Shown here piece after piece: positions 47,401 through 57,726 of a stretch of DNA of 64,000 bases (position 1 is its first letter; each line of letters opens with the position of its first letter). The stretch comes from Marinilabilia salmonicolor JCM 21150. Lineage in GTDB: Bacteria > Bacteroidota > Bacteroidia > Bacteroidales > Marinilabiliaceae. Under the pieces are notes generated by a model. The model made no database searches. It was not told the DNA's origin and saw only the letters and a program-made list of their open reading frames with translations. The translations under genes and the position numbers were made by a program. The DNA lies in the NCBI RefSeq assembly GCF_000259075.1, contig NZ_AJKI01000010.1:62001-126000 (forward strand). Direction: 5' to 3'.

Positions 47401-48355
47401 AAATACGATTCTTATTGTCTTTGTAAATATCATATACACCGTTACCATTGAGAGATTCCGGATTATCAATATCCTCCCGGTGAATATTAAGCACCCTGGT
47501 TCCTTTTCTGTTAAGTTCCCACAAACCATGACCATCGTATCCCAGCAAAATAGTGCTATCGGTATTGGCTTCTATGGCCATGGCGGGTTGAGCCGGCAAA
47601 TTATCAATCTCCACCGGAATTAACCGATCGAACCTGACATCATAATAATAAACTTTTCCGATAGTTGTTCCAATCCACAACTGCCCTGTTTTTTCATGAA
47701 AATAAAACTGCGATATTTCGAATAATTTTTCGTTTTCTATGGTTAACAGACGATCTGTTTCTCCTGATGTTGAATTTACAATAGTTAGATTGCCTGAATG
47801 TCCATGAAAAAAATACTCATCATCATACCATTCAACAAAATGATCCTTCTCGCTGGTTTCACTAATTAATTGAACTCCCTCTCCATCAGAATATTTATAC
47901 AAGCCAAATGTTGCCGCGATATAAAACGAGGAATCATTACACAACAAAGCATCGCTAACAACAAGACGCTCATTCTTTAAAAACACTCTTAAATCAAACA
48001 GGAATTCAAAACGGTCAAATACCGAATCATATTTAAAAAACTGACCATTATTGGTATAGGCAAACAGTTTCGAATTCCTGAATAGCAACTTAACACTAAT
48101 CACATTGGCGGTAACATATGGCAGATCATATTGTCGTTCATCATCTTCAGTAAAACGAAAAACCCCGGATTTAGAAGAGACCCACATAAATCCGTTATCA
48201 TCTTCACAAACAGAATTTGCCCCGATAATTGAGATACCATGAATATCGCTGACATTATAAAACACACGGTTCCCATTGTCGGCCAACAAATCTGTTCCTG
48301 TAATTAGTAAAAGGAAAAAAAATATCAAGGAAAGGAAAAAATAATTCTTGCTCAT
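44441..48355 (-). CDS. hybrid two-component system regulator 2 (xylan HTCS paralogue)
   Basis: A 1304-residue HTCS with the same layout as the first: signal/anchor (1-25), propeller repeats (about 32-635), Y_Y_Y domain (about 675-750), transmembrane helix (757-778), HisKA His800 in AAHELRTSLTLI, HATPase, receiver (about 1055-1170, Asp1104 in VVSDIMMPGMDG) and AraC-type domain (1206-1300). The N-terminal propeller is highly similar to HTCS1 (for example YTNNGQFF and GANSVCED), which points to tandem duplication around the susC/susD pair. Both DNA-binding helices are also close (NVSPSLLYKK, GFTSVAYFS), so the two may share sites. Sensor differences could separate ligands. The H-box again has Ser in place of Pro. 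Confidence 0.93.
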   Translation of the reverse strand: MSKNYFFLSLIFFFLLLITGTDLLADNGNRVFYNVSDIHGISIIGANSVCEDDNGFMWVSSKSGVFRFTEDDERQYDLPYVTANVISVKLLFRNSKLFAYTNNGQFFKYDSVFDRFEFLFDLRVFLKNERLVVSDALLCNDSSFYIAATFGLYKYSDGEGVQLISETSEKDHFVEWYDDEYFFHGHSGNLTIVNSTSGETDRLLTIENEKLFEISQFYFHEKTGQLWIGTTIGKVYYYDVRFDRLIPVEIDNLPAQPAMAIEANTDSTILLGYDGHGLWELNRKGTRVLNIHREDIDNPESLNGNGVYDIYKDNKNRIWVCTFSGGVSFFEQTPQSIQHIKHQINRTNSLVNDFVNDVYEDSRGDVWFATNNGLSRWNVAQNRWRNFFYESKSAESCVFLSITEDKKGRMWAGTWESGVFLFDRETGNEIKWFDNLGNCIFDITTDSDGNIWIAGIVENIVRYDIETDEINEFETQPVYVNAEYSDDKMLMGVPYGLISVDKKDGTVDVLLDGYIVHDILIDDEVAWCATSGRGLLKFNVEERVVEDEYAEIDGLSSNFVNNIIRVKDCLFLGTEAGLCRFSPEAGKVFSYSSNLALANVIFNQDAGIVNSSGDLILGTNQGVLMFNPDDIGEEQSLDGKIYFQDILIAGRTIRDSSVYDLTVPVDSLQEIVLPYNKNTLTVELLPVGVSEPHTKLTWKLEGLDENWSRPASNRMFSFANLADGKYELKVRMLNNSLSDVIDERRLDIVIKPAYWSTLWFYIVLVLFVVGAFYFIFRYHINLIQQLHSREKIRFFTNAAHELRTSLTLISGPFEEIAKESGFSPRAKHFISLANEQVKNLLNAATQLIDFQKIDKGKAQVNLHMVNVAQLVEHRVIMFESFAQQRNINLSVVTDKKHFSTGVDANMIEKVVDNLLSNAIKYSHKDGNVQINIWHNRRCWFLSVADNGIGISPKGQKQLFKEFYRSENAINSGAVGSGIGMLMIKSYTEMHGGKVRFESKENEGSVFTIQIPIKRRSKSLPDTGNGFDNLPYPYVSFDASENEGLIVDGGTDPKLMTILIVEDNVKLRNFLELSMRDEYHVFTANDGKEALGIVQDKHPDIVVSDIMMPGMDGFELCKRIKSDFETSHIPVVLLTAFTTNALQLKGLGLGADAYLAKPFDVNLLKGRIKSIVLNRKTVKDKALKIVDFKNEAPLFNNELNDKFIKRALEVVRSNITNLKFGKEEFASEMNVSPSLLYKKVKILTDQSPSDFIRSVRHNYALGLLQSGAYNVTEVSEKSGFTSVAYFSYAFKKFYGRSPTDVLGEK

Positions 48356-48800
48356 CTGCAGATAATCTTTGCCTTGATTAACGATTCTAAAAAACCGATG
48401 AAATAATACAATTTCATATCCCCTAACCCTTTCTGCATCTTAATTCTCATATCAAGGCTATTGTTAAAACTTAAAATTTGGTCTCGCAGACAGAAAAATA
48501 AAAGCAAAATAGATGAATGCTACTTTCAAACGAACTAACCGGAACTATTCCTGAATTACCTGTTACGATGTTTAACGAACAGCTAAATACAACCTTTCTG
48601 AACAAAATAAATCATTATTTTCTCCTTCAATTTTTTGCGGTTACCCATATTTACAAGCATTTGAACATCTCATGGCGAAGACTTATGAATAGAAAAGACC
48701 TCCCAAAATCGAAGCTTTATGCTTTAAGAGAAATACATAATGCTCCTTGGACTAATTAAGATTGTTCGTTAAATTAAGGATCAATACAATAATACCTAAT

Positions 48801-48831
48801 CAAAAGTATTTAATTCTGTTTTAATAATCAA
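48801..48831 (-). promoter_or_regulatory. near-identical copy of the HTCS promoter, 446 bp upstream of HTCS gene 2
   Basis: On the minus strand TTG (48831-48829), a 20-bp spacer and TACTTTTG (48808-48801). It matches the HTCS1 promoter at 29 of 31 bases, including most of the spacer. If used, HTCS2 has a leader of about 440 nt. The 48356-48800 stretch between promoter and gene holds an 11-base inverted repeat (48569-48579 and 48767-48777) and no convincing gene. Confidence 0.55.
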
Positions 48832-48967
48832 TATAAACTTAAATTAAATGTTGTTTTTACTTTTTATTAGATCAAAAATCATTTCAATTACATTTATTAC
48901 AGAGACTTACTCTTATAAAAGAAGGATTTTGAAACCACTCCTTATCACTTTTTAATTCCTGCATTAT

Positions 48968-49031
48968 ATCTGGTTTTTAAAATCAAATATCCAGAATCAA
49001 AACTCCCTTGAATCAAACTTGCCTATTTTTG
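48968..49031 (+). promoter_or_regulatory. promoter and candidate HTCS operator of the plus-strand GH10 operon
   Basis: ATCTG (48968-48972), ATATCCAGAA (from 48987) and -7 box TATTTTTG (49024-49031), at the same 19- and 37-nt offsets as the xusA, third susC and GH5-GH43 promoters. No -33 TTG at the right distance. Predicted start near 49036; leader about 228 nt. Confidence 0.6.
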
Positions 49032-49263
49032 TTAACAAAGGGCATCAATAAATTTTCAACCATTAACATTCTGAAATAAACCAATCTACAAAATCCTTGT
49101 CCAACCTGAAGATTGAAACCTGACGAATTGAAAATTGATGTACCCGCCAAAAAAAAACGTATTACTACAACCATTAAAAATTGCATAAATTTTTGAAAAC
49201 AGTTTCTGTCCTGATCTATTCATAAATCTGGCTAAGAAACCTAATAATTAAAACCTTAGAAAC

Positions 49264-50406
49264 ATGACAAAACGAAACTCTCTCTATTTTGCGAGCATTT
49301 TTCTGGCCGCTATTTTTTTGCTTTCATGCAACAGAACAGAACAGCGCGATCCGGTGTCACTAAAGGAAGCTTTTAAACCAAAATTCCACATTGGGACAGC
49401 TCTTAATGCACGTCAGGTAATGGGGCATGACTCCGCCACCATGAAAGTGGTAAAAAAGCACTTTAACTCCATCGTTGCAGAAAACTGCATGAAAAGTGGC
49501 ATGATTCAAAGGGAGGAAGGAAAATTTAACTTTGAATTACCAGATCAGTTTGTGAAATTTGGTGAGGAAAACGATATGTTCATCATCGGACATACACTCA
49601 TCTGGCACTCCCAGGCTCCCCGCTGGTTTTTCACGGATGAGGATGGGAATGATGTTTCCAGGGAAATACTTATCGAAAGAATGAAAAACCACATTTCCAC
49701 CGTTGTGGGTCGCTACAAAGGCAGGGTAAATGGTTGGGATGTGGTGAATGAAGCCATTCTGGATGATGGCTCTTACCGCAAAAGTAAATTCTACGAAATC
49801 ATTGGTGAAGATTTCATCAAACTGGCATTCCAATTTGCCCACGAAGCAGACCCTGAGGCAGAGCTTTATTACAACGACTACTCCATGGCAGTTCCGGGAA
49901 AAAGAAACGGGGTGGTAAAAATGGTGCAGAAATTACAGGAACAAGGAGTAAAAATTGATGCCATAGGTATGCAGGGGCATATTGGATTGGATTATCCGGA
50001 GGTTCAGGAATTTGAAAACAGCATAAAAGCTTATTCCGATCTTGGTGTTAAGGTAATGGTAACAGAACTGGATCTGTCTGTCCTTCCCATGCCCGACTGG
50101 GGAGCAGGTGCAGAAATTTCCACAGATTATGAATACCAAAAGGAACTCAACCCCTACACAGAAGGTCTCCCGGATTCTGTAAATGTGCTTTTTGAAAAAC
50201 GTTATCTCGATTTTTTTAATCTTTTCCTTAAACATCAAGATGTTATTTCAAGAGTAACGCTATGGGGGGTAAATGACAACAACTCCTGGAAAAACAATTG
50301 GCCCGTGCGGGGAAGAACCGACTACCCCCTGTTATTTGATCGGAATAATGAACCAAAACCTGTCGTGGATAAAATAATACAGGAAGCTTTAACAAAAGAT
50401 CGTTAG
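49264..50406 (+). CDS. GH10 endo-xylanase, single-domain lipoprotein
   Basis: A 380-residue GH10 enzyme. The signal peptide ends FLLSC (Cys22), followed by NRTEQ with no acidic surface-export motif, so a periplasmic face is likely. The barrel is uninterrupted: [10 protein letters not shown] (110-119), acid/base Glu163 in WDVVNEA, nucleophile Glu268 in VTELDLS, and the closing WGVNDNNSW. It would shorten imported xylo-oligosaccharides, in contrast to the surface GH10 with inserted binding modules. It leads the plus-strand enzyme run and has its own operator-like promoter. Confidence 0.93.
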   Translation: MTKRNSLYFASIFLAAIFLLSCNRTEQRDPVSLKEAFKPKFHIGTALNARQVMGHDSATMKVVKKHFNSIVAENCMKSGMIQREEGKFNFELPDQFVKFGEENDMFIIGHTLIWHSQAPRWFFTDEDGNDVSREILIERMKNHISTVVGRYKGRVNGWDVVNEAILDDGSYRKSKFYEIIGEDFIKLAFQFAHEADPEAELYYNDYSMAVPGKRNGVVKMVQKLQEQGVKIDAIGMQGHIGLDYPEVQEFENSIKAYSDLGVKVMVTELDLSVLPMPDWGAGAEISTDYEYQKELNPYTEGLPDSVNVLFEKRYLDFFNLFLKHQDVISRVTLWGVNDNNSWKNNWPVRGRTDYPLLFDRNNEPKPVVDKIIQEALTKDR

Positions 50407-50529
50407 ATTTTTTGAAGTTAGAGGTTAGTGACCAAAAAGGCAGAAGTTTAAGAGGCAGAAGAAATAATATTGACCCAAAAGCCATCTTTCAACATTCTAA
50501 AGAAAGTATTGCCTGAATTGTAGCAAATA

Positions 50530-50587
50530 CTCCCCCGCCTCTCATTTTTGGTTGCGATGCGACCAGGAATGAGAGACGGCGTGGGAG
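50530..50587. repeat. long imperfect hairpin in the GH10-esterase gap
   Basis: CTCCC (50530-50534) to GGGAG (50583-50587) form an imperfect stem of about 25 bp around the loop TTGCGATGCGA. The outer blocks CTCCCnCGCC, CTCATT and GGT pair with little mismatch. It stands in the 343-bp gap 50407-50749, which also has a segment (50639-50663) resembling the interior of the repeat at 54916-55092. No gene is seen in this gap. It may be a decayed copy of the same intergenic repeat family or a transcript-stabilising structure. Confidence 0.5.
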
Positions 50588-50749
50588 AAATCTCAAAACC
50601 CGTGGGATTGCCCTGAATTATTGCTCGCAGGCTTCCGTCTGTTACACTTTACCATGCTCGTTTCATACCGTATTCGACGAACGTAATGATGCACAACAGA
50701 ACTAAATACAATAATTAAAGGCTGATACAGAACCAAAATCACGACACAT

Positions 50750-51646
50750 ATGAATCATTCCGGAAGAATAGGATTTCTGCTTCTCCTTGCTTCGCTTTTA
50801 GCACCAGTCAAGGCCCAGGATATTATCGAACTCAACACAGGAACCATACTTGATGTTGAACATGATGTCACTTATTCCAAAAACCAACATGGATTAATAA
50901 CCGAGGTTATTTCTCCATCGATGGAGATGTATTTTCCAACAACAAACAACGACGATCTCTGTCCTGCAGTCATCATTTGTCCCGGAGGTGGTTACAGCGT
51001 CATTGTTTATGAGGGCGAAGGTATTTCAACGGCAAAAGAAATGGCGGAAAACGGCATTGCAGCTTTTGTTTTAAAATACCGGTTGCCCGGCTCATCTGCC
51101 GATGACAGAAAAAACTTACCGTTAAAAGATGCCCAGCAAGCCATTAAAATCGTCAGAGAAAATGCCTCAAAATGGAATATTAACCCGGAAAAAATCGGAG
51201 TCATGGGTTTTTCCGCAGGAGGACATTTGGCATCAACCTTAGCGACTCATTATCGTCCCATCATCGACAATCCGGAAAACACAAGTCTGCGCCCTGACTT
51301 TCAAGTATTGGTTTACCCTGTCATCAGCATGCAGGACAGTCTCACCCATCAGGGCTCCAGAAACCAGCTTTTAGGCGATACCCCAACCACGGAAGATATA
51401 CGCAATTTTTCATCCGAACTACAGGTGGACAGCAATACACCTCCTGCATATATTACACATGCAACTGACGATGTTGTAGTGGATGTGGATAACACCATCT
51501 TCTATTTCGAACAATTAAGACATCATAAGGTACCTGTGGAAATGCACATCTATCAGAAGGGTAATCATGGCTTCATTTTCAAACATAAAACCTGGACTGT
51601 CCCACTCTTTGAATGGATGGAAAATTCTGGATTTCTCACCAATTAA
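50750..51646 (+). CDS. alpha/beta-hydrolase, probable acetyl-xylan esterase
   Basis: A 298-residue secreted hydrolase with a signal peptide (to about residue 22, APVKAQ). It has the oxyanion-hole motif CPGGGY (77-82), nucleophile Ser155 in GFSAGG, a C-terminal acid in ATDDVVV and catalytic His in GNHGF. This is the BD-FAE/esterase-lipase arrangement of many xylan-locus deacetylases. Position directly before the GH8 gene (43-bp gap) supports removal of acetyl groups from xylo-oligosaccharides. The exact ester specificity cannot be read from sequence. Confidence 0.85.
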   Translation: MNHSGRIGFLLLLASLLAPVKAQDIIELNTGTILDVEHDVTYSKNQHGLITEVISPSMEMYFPTTNNDDLCPAVIICPGGGYSVIVYEGEGISTAKEMAENGIAAFVLKYRLPGSSADDRKNLPLKDAQQAIKIVRENASKWNINPEKIGVMGFSAGGHLASTLATHYRPIIDNPENTSLRPDFQVLVYPVISMQDSLTHQGSRNQLLGDTPTTEDIRNFSSELQVDSNTPPAYITHATDDVVVDVDNTIFYFEQLRHHKVPVEMHIYQKGNHGFIFKHKTWTVPLFEWMENSGFLTN

Positions 51647-51689
51647 TGGATTATACAACAACCAGTTTATTACAATTAAACTCCATATA

Positions 51690-52958
51690 ATGAACACACT
51701 ACATCAAATCCAACTTCCAAAAATCTTTTTGGCATTGATGCTTTGCTTTTCACTGTTCTCCGCTTCTTTATTCGGACAAAAACAAAGCAATACCAGAAAT
51801 CTGTTTTTGGAAGCCGGATACAGTCAGGACGAAATTGACAAAAAGGTACAAAAAGCTTATTACGATCTGTTCGAGGGGCCCAATCCCATCTATTTCGAAG
51901 TTGGCGACTCCATGGGTTACGTATCAGACATCAAAAATCACGATGTTCGCACCGAAGGAATTTCGTATGGAATGATGGTCGCCGTGCAACTGGACAAAAA
52001 AGAGGTATTCGACCGCATTTGGCGATGGTCAAAAAAATACCTCCAGCATCAGGAAGGACCCAGAAAGGGCTATTTTGCATGGAGCTATGACCCGGAAAAA
52101 ATGAAAATCAACTCACCGGGAAGTGCATCAGACGGAGAGTTCTATTTTGTAACAACTCTGCTACTTGCCTCCAATCGCTGGGGAAATGACACCGGCATTG
52201 ATTATTATGCTGAAGCCAGAAACATATTGGATGCCATGTGGGAAAAAGACGGAACCGGAAACATCCATAACATCATCAATGTGGAGCACAAGCAAATCTC
52301 TTTTGTTCCTGAAGGGCATGGCTACAACTGGACCGATCCCTCTTATCATGTACCTGCCTTTTATGAAATATGGGCAGAATACGCCAACGACGGTCGGGAG
52401 AAGTTCTACCGTGACTGTGCAGATACATCCCGGGTGTTTCTGCGCCGTGCCTGCCACCCTGTAACAGGATTGAATTCAGATTACACAGAGTTCAGCGGAG
52501 AACCTCATCCGACACCCTGGATGAAACCCGGTTTTCGTTATGACTCATGGCGTGTTCCGATGAATATTGCCATGGATTATATGTGGTATGGAAAAGATAA
52601 AGAATGGCAGGAAGATTATGCTCAACGATTCCAGAACTTCCTAAGATCGGAGGGAATGGATTCTTTTAAAGGTCAATACAACCTGGATGGCTCCGAACCT
52701 GAATGGATTCTTCCGGCAGGTGATTATGCCCCCAAATTACGACATTCACTGGGGTTAATATCCACAGCTGCTACTGCCTCACTCATCAACATCAATAACA
52801 ACAAAAACAGTATGGATTTTGTCCATAAACTATGGAATGAAAAATTGGAACCTTATGAGGATGGCTACTTTGATCCCTACTATGACGGACTTCTATACCT
52901 GTTCAGTCTAATGCATTTAAGTGGTAAATATCAGATTATTACTCCTTCTCAGAACTAA
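51690..52958 (+). CDS. GH8 reducing-end xylose-releasing exo-oligoxylanase (Rex-type)
   Basis: A 422-residue secreted enzyme. I chose the ATG at 51690, which starts a good signal peptide (cleavage near SLFGQ) and does not overlap the esterase gene; the frame is open for 41 more codons upstream. GH8 residues: Glu89 in RTEGISYGM, Asp148 in SASDGEF and Asp285 in YDSWRVPMN, corresponding to the Glu/Asp/Asp set of Bacillus halodurans Rex. Rex enzymes remove xylose from the reducing end of xylo-oligosaccharides of three or more units. An endo-acting GH8 xylanase is the alternative. Confidence 0.9.
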   Translation: MNTLHQIQLPKIFLALMLCFSLFSASLFGQKQSNTRNLFLEAGYSQDEIDKKVQKAYYDLFEGPNPIYFEVGDSMGYVSDIKNHDVRTEGISYGMMVAVQLDKKEVFDRIWRWSKKYLQHQEGPRKGYFAWSYDPEKMKINSPGSASDGEFYFVTTLLLASNRWGNDTGIDYYAEARNILDAMWEKDGTGNIHNIINVEHKQISFVPEGHGYNWTDPSYHVPAFYEIWAEYANDGREKFYRDCADTSRVFLRRACHPVTGLNSDYTEFSGEPHPTPWMKPGFRYDSWRVPMNIAMDYMWYGKDKEWQEDYAQRFQNFLRSEGMDSFKGQYNLDGSEPEWILPAGDYAPKLRHSLGLISTAATASLININNNKNSMDFVHKLWNEKLEPYEDGYFDPYYDGLLYLFSLMHLSGKYQIITPSQN

Positions 52959-52978
52959 CAATCCCATTAACGCACTAA

Positions 52979-54915
<1,937 letters not shown>

Positions 54916-54916
<1 letters not shown>

Positions 54917-55092
54917 TTTCTGTCCTTAAAGTACCACTTGCGTCCCCGAAGGATCGGGGCAGGCTGTTACACTTGCCACCAAAATGCTCATTTACGATTA
55001 GTAAACTCCGTTTTTGGCGGCTTGCGCCACCGCTAAAGCTTTAGGCGGCACGCGGTCGCAAGCCTGGCAATTGGCACTTTCTGACCAGAAAC
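54916..55092. repeat. 177-bp inverted-repeat element (MITE- or REP-like)
   Basis: The element has imperfect terminal inverted repeats of about 26 bp: GTTTCTG...AAAGTaCCAcTTGC at the left and its complement ending CAGAAAC at the right. An internal hairpin pairs GGCTTGCG (55019-55026) with CGCAAGCC (55057-55064) around a second palindrome (CTAAAGCTTTAG). It starts at the stop codon of the double CE1 gene. A partial copy lies after the GH3 gene, and part of its interior recurs at 50639-50663. It encodes no protein. The remaining 55093-55171 is ordinary spacer. Confidence 0.65.
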
Positions 55093-55171
55093 AGGACTAA
55101 AAACAGATTTTGCTTAATGTATTGACGCACCCAAATTAATCTGATCCTTTTAAAAACCTAAATCTAACACA

Positions 55172-57709
55172 ATGAATTTAAAAAAGATAAATACCCTGTT
55201 TTGTTTTCTATTGAGCTTTTTGATAATCAGCGAAACTTCATTGTTTGCACAAAAACTGACCCTCAACGAAAAGGAATATTTTGAAAAAGCCGGACTAAAC
55301 GTCCTTGTTTTCAACAATGAATACAACGGTTTCTTTTTTGATGAAAAGACGGCGGGTATTGAACTCATCCATCATGGGGTCAGAACATCCACAGGTGGAG
55401 CCGTAAGATTGCAAAATACACCGGAACAATGGGATTTAATCCCCACCCTGGTCGAAAAGAATGTGGACAAAGCCAACAAAAGTATATCCTTCACACTCCG
55501 GTATGAGGTTTATAATTTTGATTCAAAGATCAATGTATCCCCGGAAGGTGATGGATTCCAAATTGTGGTATCCTTAGACCAACCGGTGCCTGAGTCATTG
55601 AAAGGACGGGCAGGCTTTAACCTTGAGTTTTTACCCTCTGCCTACTTCGAAAAGAGCTATCTGATTGACGGAAAGCCTGCCAACTTTCCGCTTTACCCCT
55701 CAGGAAACACCACCATTCAATCATCAAAAAACAAAATACCTCAGTTTGGAGGACACAATACTTTTGATGATCGCGGACTGGATGAATACATTATACCCAA
55801 GCCACTTTCGCAGGGAAAAACCCTGGTGTTGGCTCCCGAAGATCCGGAAAGATATGTAAAGATTGAATCGGAATCGGAAATAATGCTTTTCGATGGTCGC
55901 AATCTTGCACAAAACGGTTGGTTCATTGCCCGAAGCATTTTACCTGCCAACAAAACAGGAGAAGTTCTGAGATGGCATGTTGAACCAAATACTATTGAAA
56001 ACTGGGTTCGCAAGCCCAATATTGGTTTTTCTCAGGCCGGATATCATCCCGATCAAAAGAAAGTTGCCGTTATTGAACTCGATCAGAATGACACTCCCAT
56101 AAAAGATGCATCTATTTACAAATTAACTGCCTCAGGAGAGAAAGTAAAACATCTGACCGTTAACACCGAAAAATGGGGAAAATATCTGCGATACAACTAT
56201 TTGAAAGCGGACTTCAGTTCAATTACAGAACCGGGCTTGTACTGCATCGAGTATGGTAACCAAACAACCAATACTTTCTCTGTTGATGAAAGTGCATTGA
56301 AAAATGTATGGCATCCCACATTAGATGTTTTCCTCCCGGTGCAGATGGATCACATGAAAGTAAACGAAGCCTATCTCACCTGGCACGGAGAACCTTTTAA
56401 GGATGACGCATTGCAGGCTCCCGTAAACATTGAGTTTTTTGATGGTTACAGCATGGACTCGGTAACCGATACCAAATATAAACCACTGGAGCGCATACCC
56501 GGATTGGCCGTTGGTGGCTGGTTTGATGCCGGCGATTATGATATCCAAACAGGCACACATTGTAGAACTATTCAAAGCCTCGTGGATTCATGGGAATACT
56601 TCAAGGTCAACAGAGATCAAACTTTCATTGATCAGAAAACCAGATATGTGGACATCCACCGTCCCGATGGTGATCCCGATATTCTTCAGCAAATAGAGCA
56701 CGGCACACTGAATCTGGTCGCGCAAATTGAAAACATAGGGCATCCTGTCCGCGGTATTATTGTGCCCAGACTGCACCAATACCATCATCTGGGTGATGCA
56801 TCAACCGAAACAGACAATCTGCCCTACAATCCGAACCTGAAACCTTACGAAACAGATGATGTAAGTTCAGGAACGCTGGACGACCGTTGGGCTTTTACCA
56901 ACCGTAACTACAGACTTGACTTTTCAACGGTTGCAGCTCTCACAGCAGCCAACAGAGCACTAAAAGATTACAACAGTGAACTGGCTGAAAAATGCCTCCG
57001 TCTGGCTAAAAAACTTTATGCGGAAGCTACTGAAATAATGAAAACAGCCAAACCCGACAGATATTCACGATGGGGACGATTTAATGAAATAGCTGCAGCA
57101 CTACAATTGTATATTGCCACAGGAGACAATGCTTATGCAGAGCGCTACGAGGAATTGATATGGCCTGCCCTGGAGGAATCATCAGAATGGACCCTCTCGA
57201 TGGCGCTTCATGCTCTTCCTCATATGGACGAGAAATTTAAGGAGAAACTTGAAAAATACGTGGTAAAACACAAATCAGGAATCACTGAATTAGAAGCTGA
57301 AAATCCTTATGGAGTGCCGGTTTCAACCAGAGGCTGGGCTGGTAATTCAGGTGTTATAGATTGGGCAATTACTAATTATATGGCACACAAAGCATATCCC
57401 CAAATTATCGAACCAGAGCACGTGTACAGAGGACTTAATTACTTGTTTGGCTGCCATCCATATTCCAATATCTCGTTTGTGTCAGCCGTAGGAACCAAAT
57501 CCAAGAAAGTTGCCTATGGAAGTAACAGGGCCGACTTTAGTTTTATTGCCGGAGGTATAGTGCCGGGGGTACTTATATTAAATCCTGATTTCCCTGAGAA
57601 TAAGGAAGACTGGCCTTTCTTCTGGGGGGAGAACGAGTATATCATAGATATTGGTGCATCATATATTTACCTGGCCAATGCTGTTAACGAATTGCTGGAT
57701 AAGAATTAA
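55172..57709 (+). CDS. GH9 family glycoside hydrolase with long N-terminal domain
   Basis: An 845-residue secreted enzyme with a signal peptide (to about residue 27, SLFAQ). Residues 28-275 are a beta-rich N-terminal domain I do not recognise. Residues about 283-370 are the CelD-type immunoglobulin-like domain usual before GH9 (GFSQAGYHPDQKKVAV). The GH9 barrel (about 375-845) has the catalytic DAGD motif (GGWFDAGDYD, Asp452 and Asp455) and the C-terminal acid in GENEYIID (probably Glu822). GH9 enzymes are mostly endo-beta-1,4-glucanases, so a role on mixed-linkage glucan, glucoxylan or cellulose associated with xylan is possible; xylanase activity is not excluded. Confidence 0.87.
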   Translation: MNLKKINTLFCFLLSFLIISETSLFAQKLTLNEKEYFEKAGLNVLVFNNEYNGFFFDEKTAGIELIHHGVRTSTGGAVRLQNTPEQWDLIPTLVEKNVDKANKSISFTLRYEVYNFDSKINVSPEGDGFQIVVSLDQPVPESLKGRAGFNLEFLPSAYFEKSYLIDGKPANFPLYPSGNTTIQSSKNKIPQFGGHNTFDDRGLDEYIIPKPLSQGKTLVLAPEDPERYVKIESESEIMLFDGRNLAQNGWFIARSILPANKTGEVLRWHVEPNTIENWVRKPNIGFSQAGYHPDQKKVAVIELDQNDTPIKDASIYKLTASGEKVKHLTVNTEKWGKYLRYNYLKADFSSITEPGLYCIEYGNQTTNTFSVDESALKNVWHPTLDVFLPVQMDHMKVNEAYLTWHGEPFKDDALQAPVNIEFFDGYSMDSVTDTKYKPLERIPGLAVGGWFDAGDYDIQTGTHCRTIQSLVDSWEYFKVNRDQTFIDQKTRYVDIHRPDGDPDILQQIEHGTLNLVAQIENIGHPVRGIIVPRLHQYHHLGDASTETDNLPYNPNLKPYETDDVSSGTLDDRWAFTNRNYRLDFSTVAALTAANRALKDYNSELAEKCLRLAKKLYAEATEIMKTAKPDRYSRWGRFNEIAAALQLYIATGDNAYAERYEELIWPALEESSEWTLSMALHALPHMDEKFKEKLEKYVVKHKSGITELEAENPYGVPVSTRGWAGNSGVIDWAITNYMAHKAYPQIIEPEHVYRGLNYLFGCHPYSNISFVSAVGTKSKKVAYGSNRADFSFIAGGIVPGVLILNPDFPENKEDWPFFWGENEYIIDIGASYIYLANAVNELLDKN

Positions 57710-57726
57710 CCCAAACCCGCAAAGCT

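Noticed and set aside
48517-48759. 80-codon open frame between HTCS2 and GH10
   Set aside because: No recognised family and no promoter on its strand; it partly overlaps an inverted repeat. Possibly a remnant but unsupported as a gene.
39177-49072. Shared 12-mer CATTAACATTCT at 39177 and 49061
   Set aside because: Offsets to the promoters and genes differ between the two copies, so no functional alignment is supported.
51567-51689. Longer GH8 start overlapping the esterase gene
   Set aside because: The internal ATG at 51690 begins a proper signal peptide and leaves a normal 43-bp gap.
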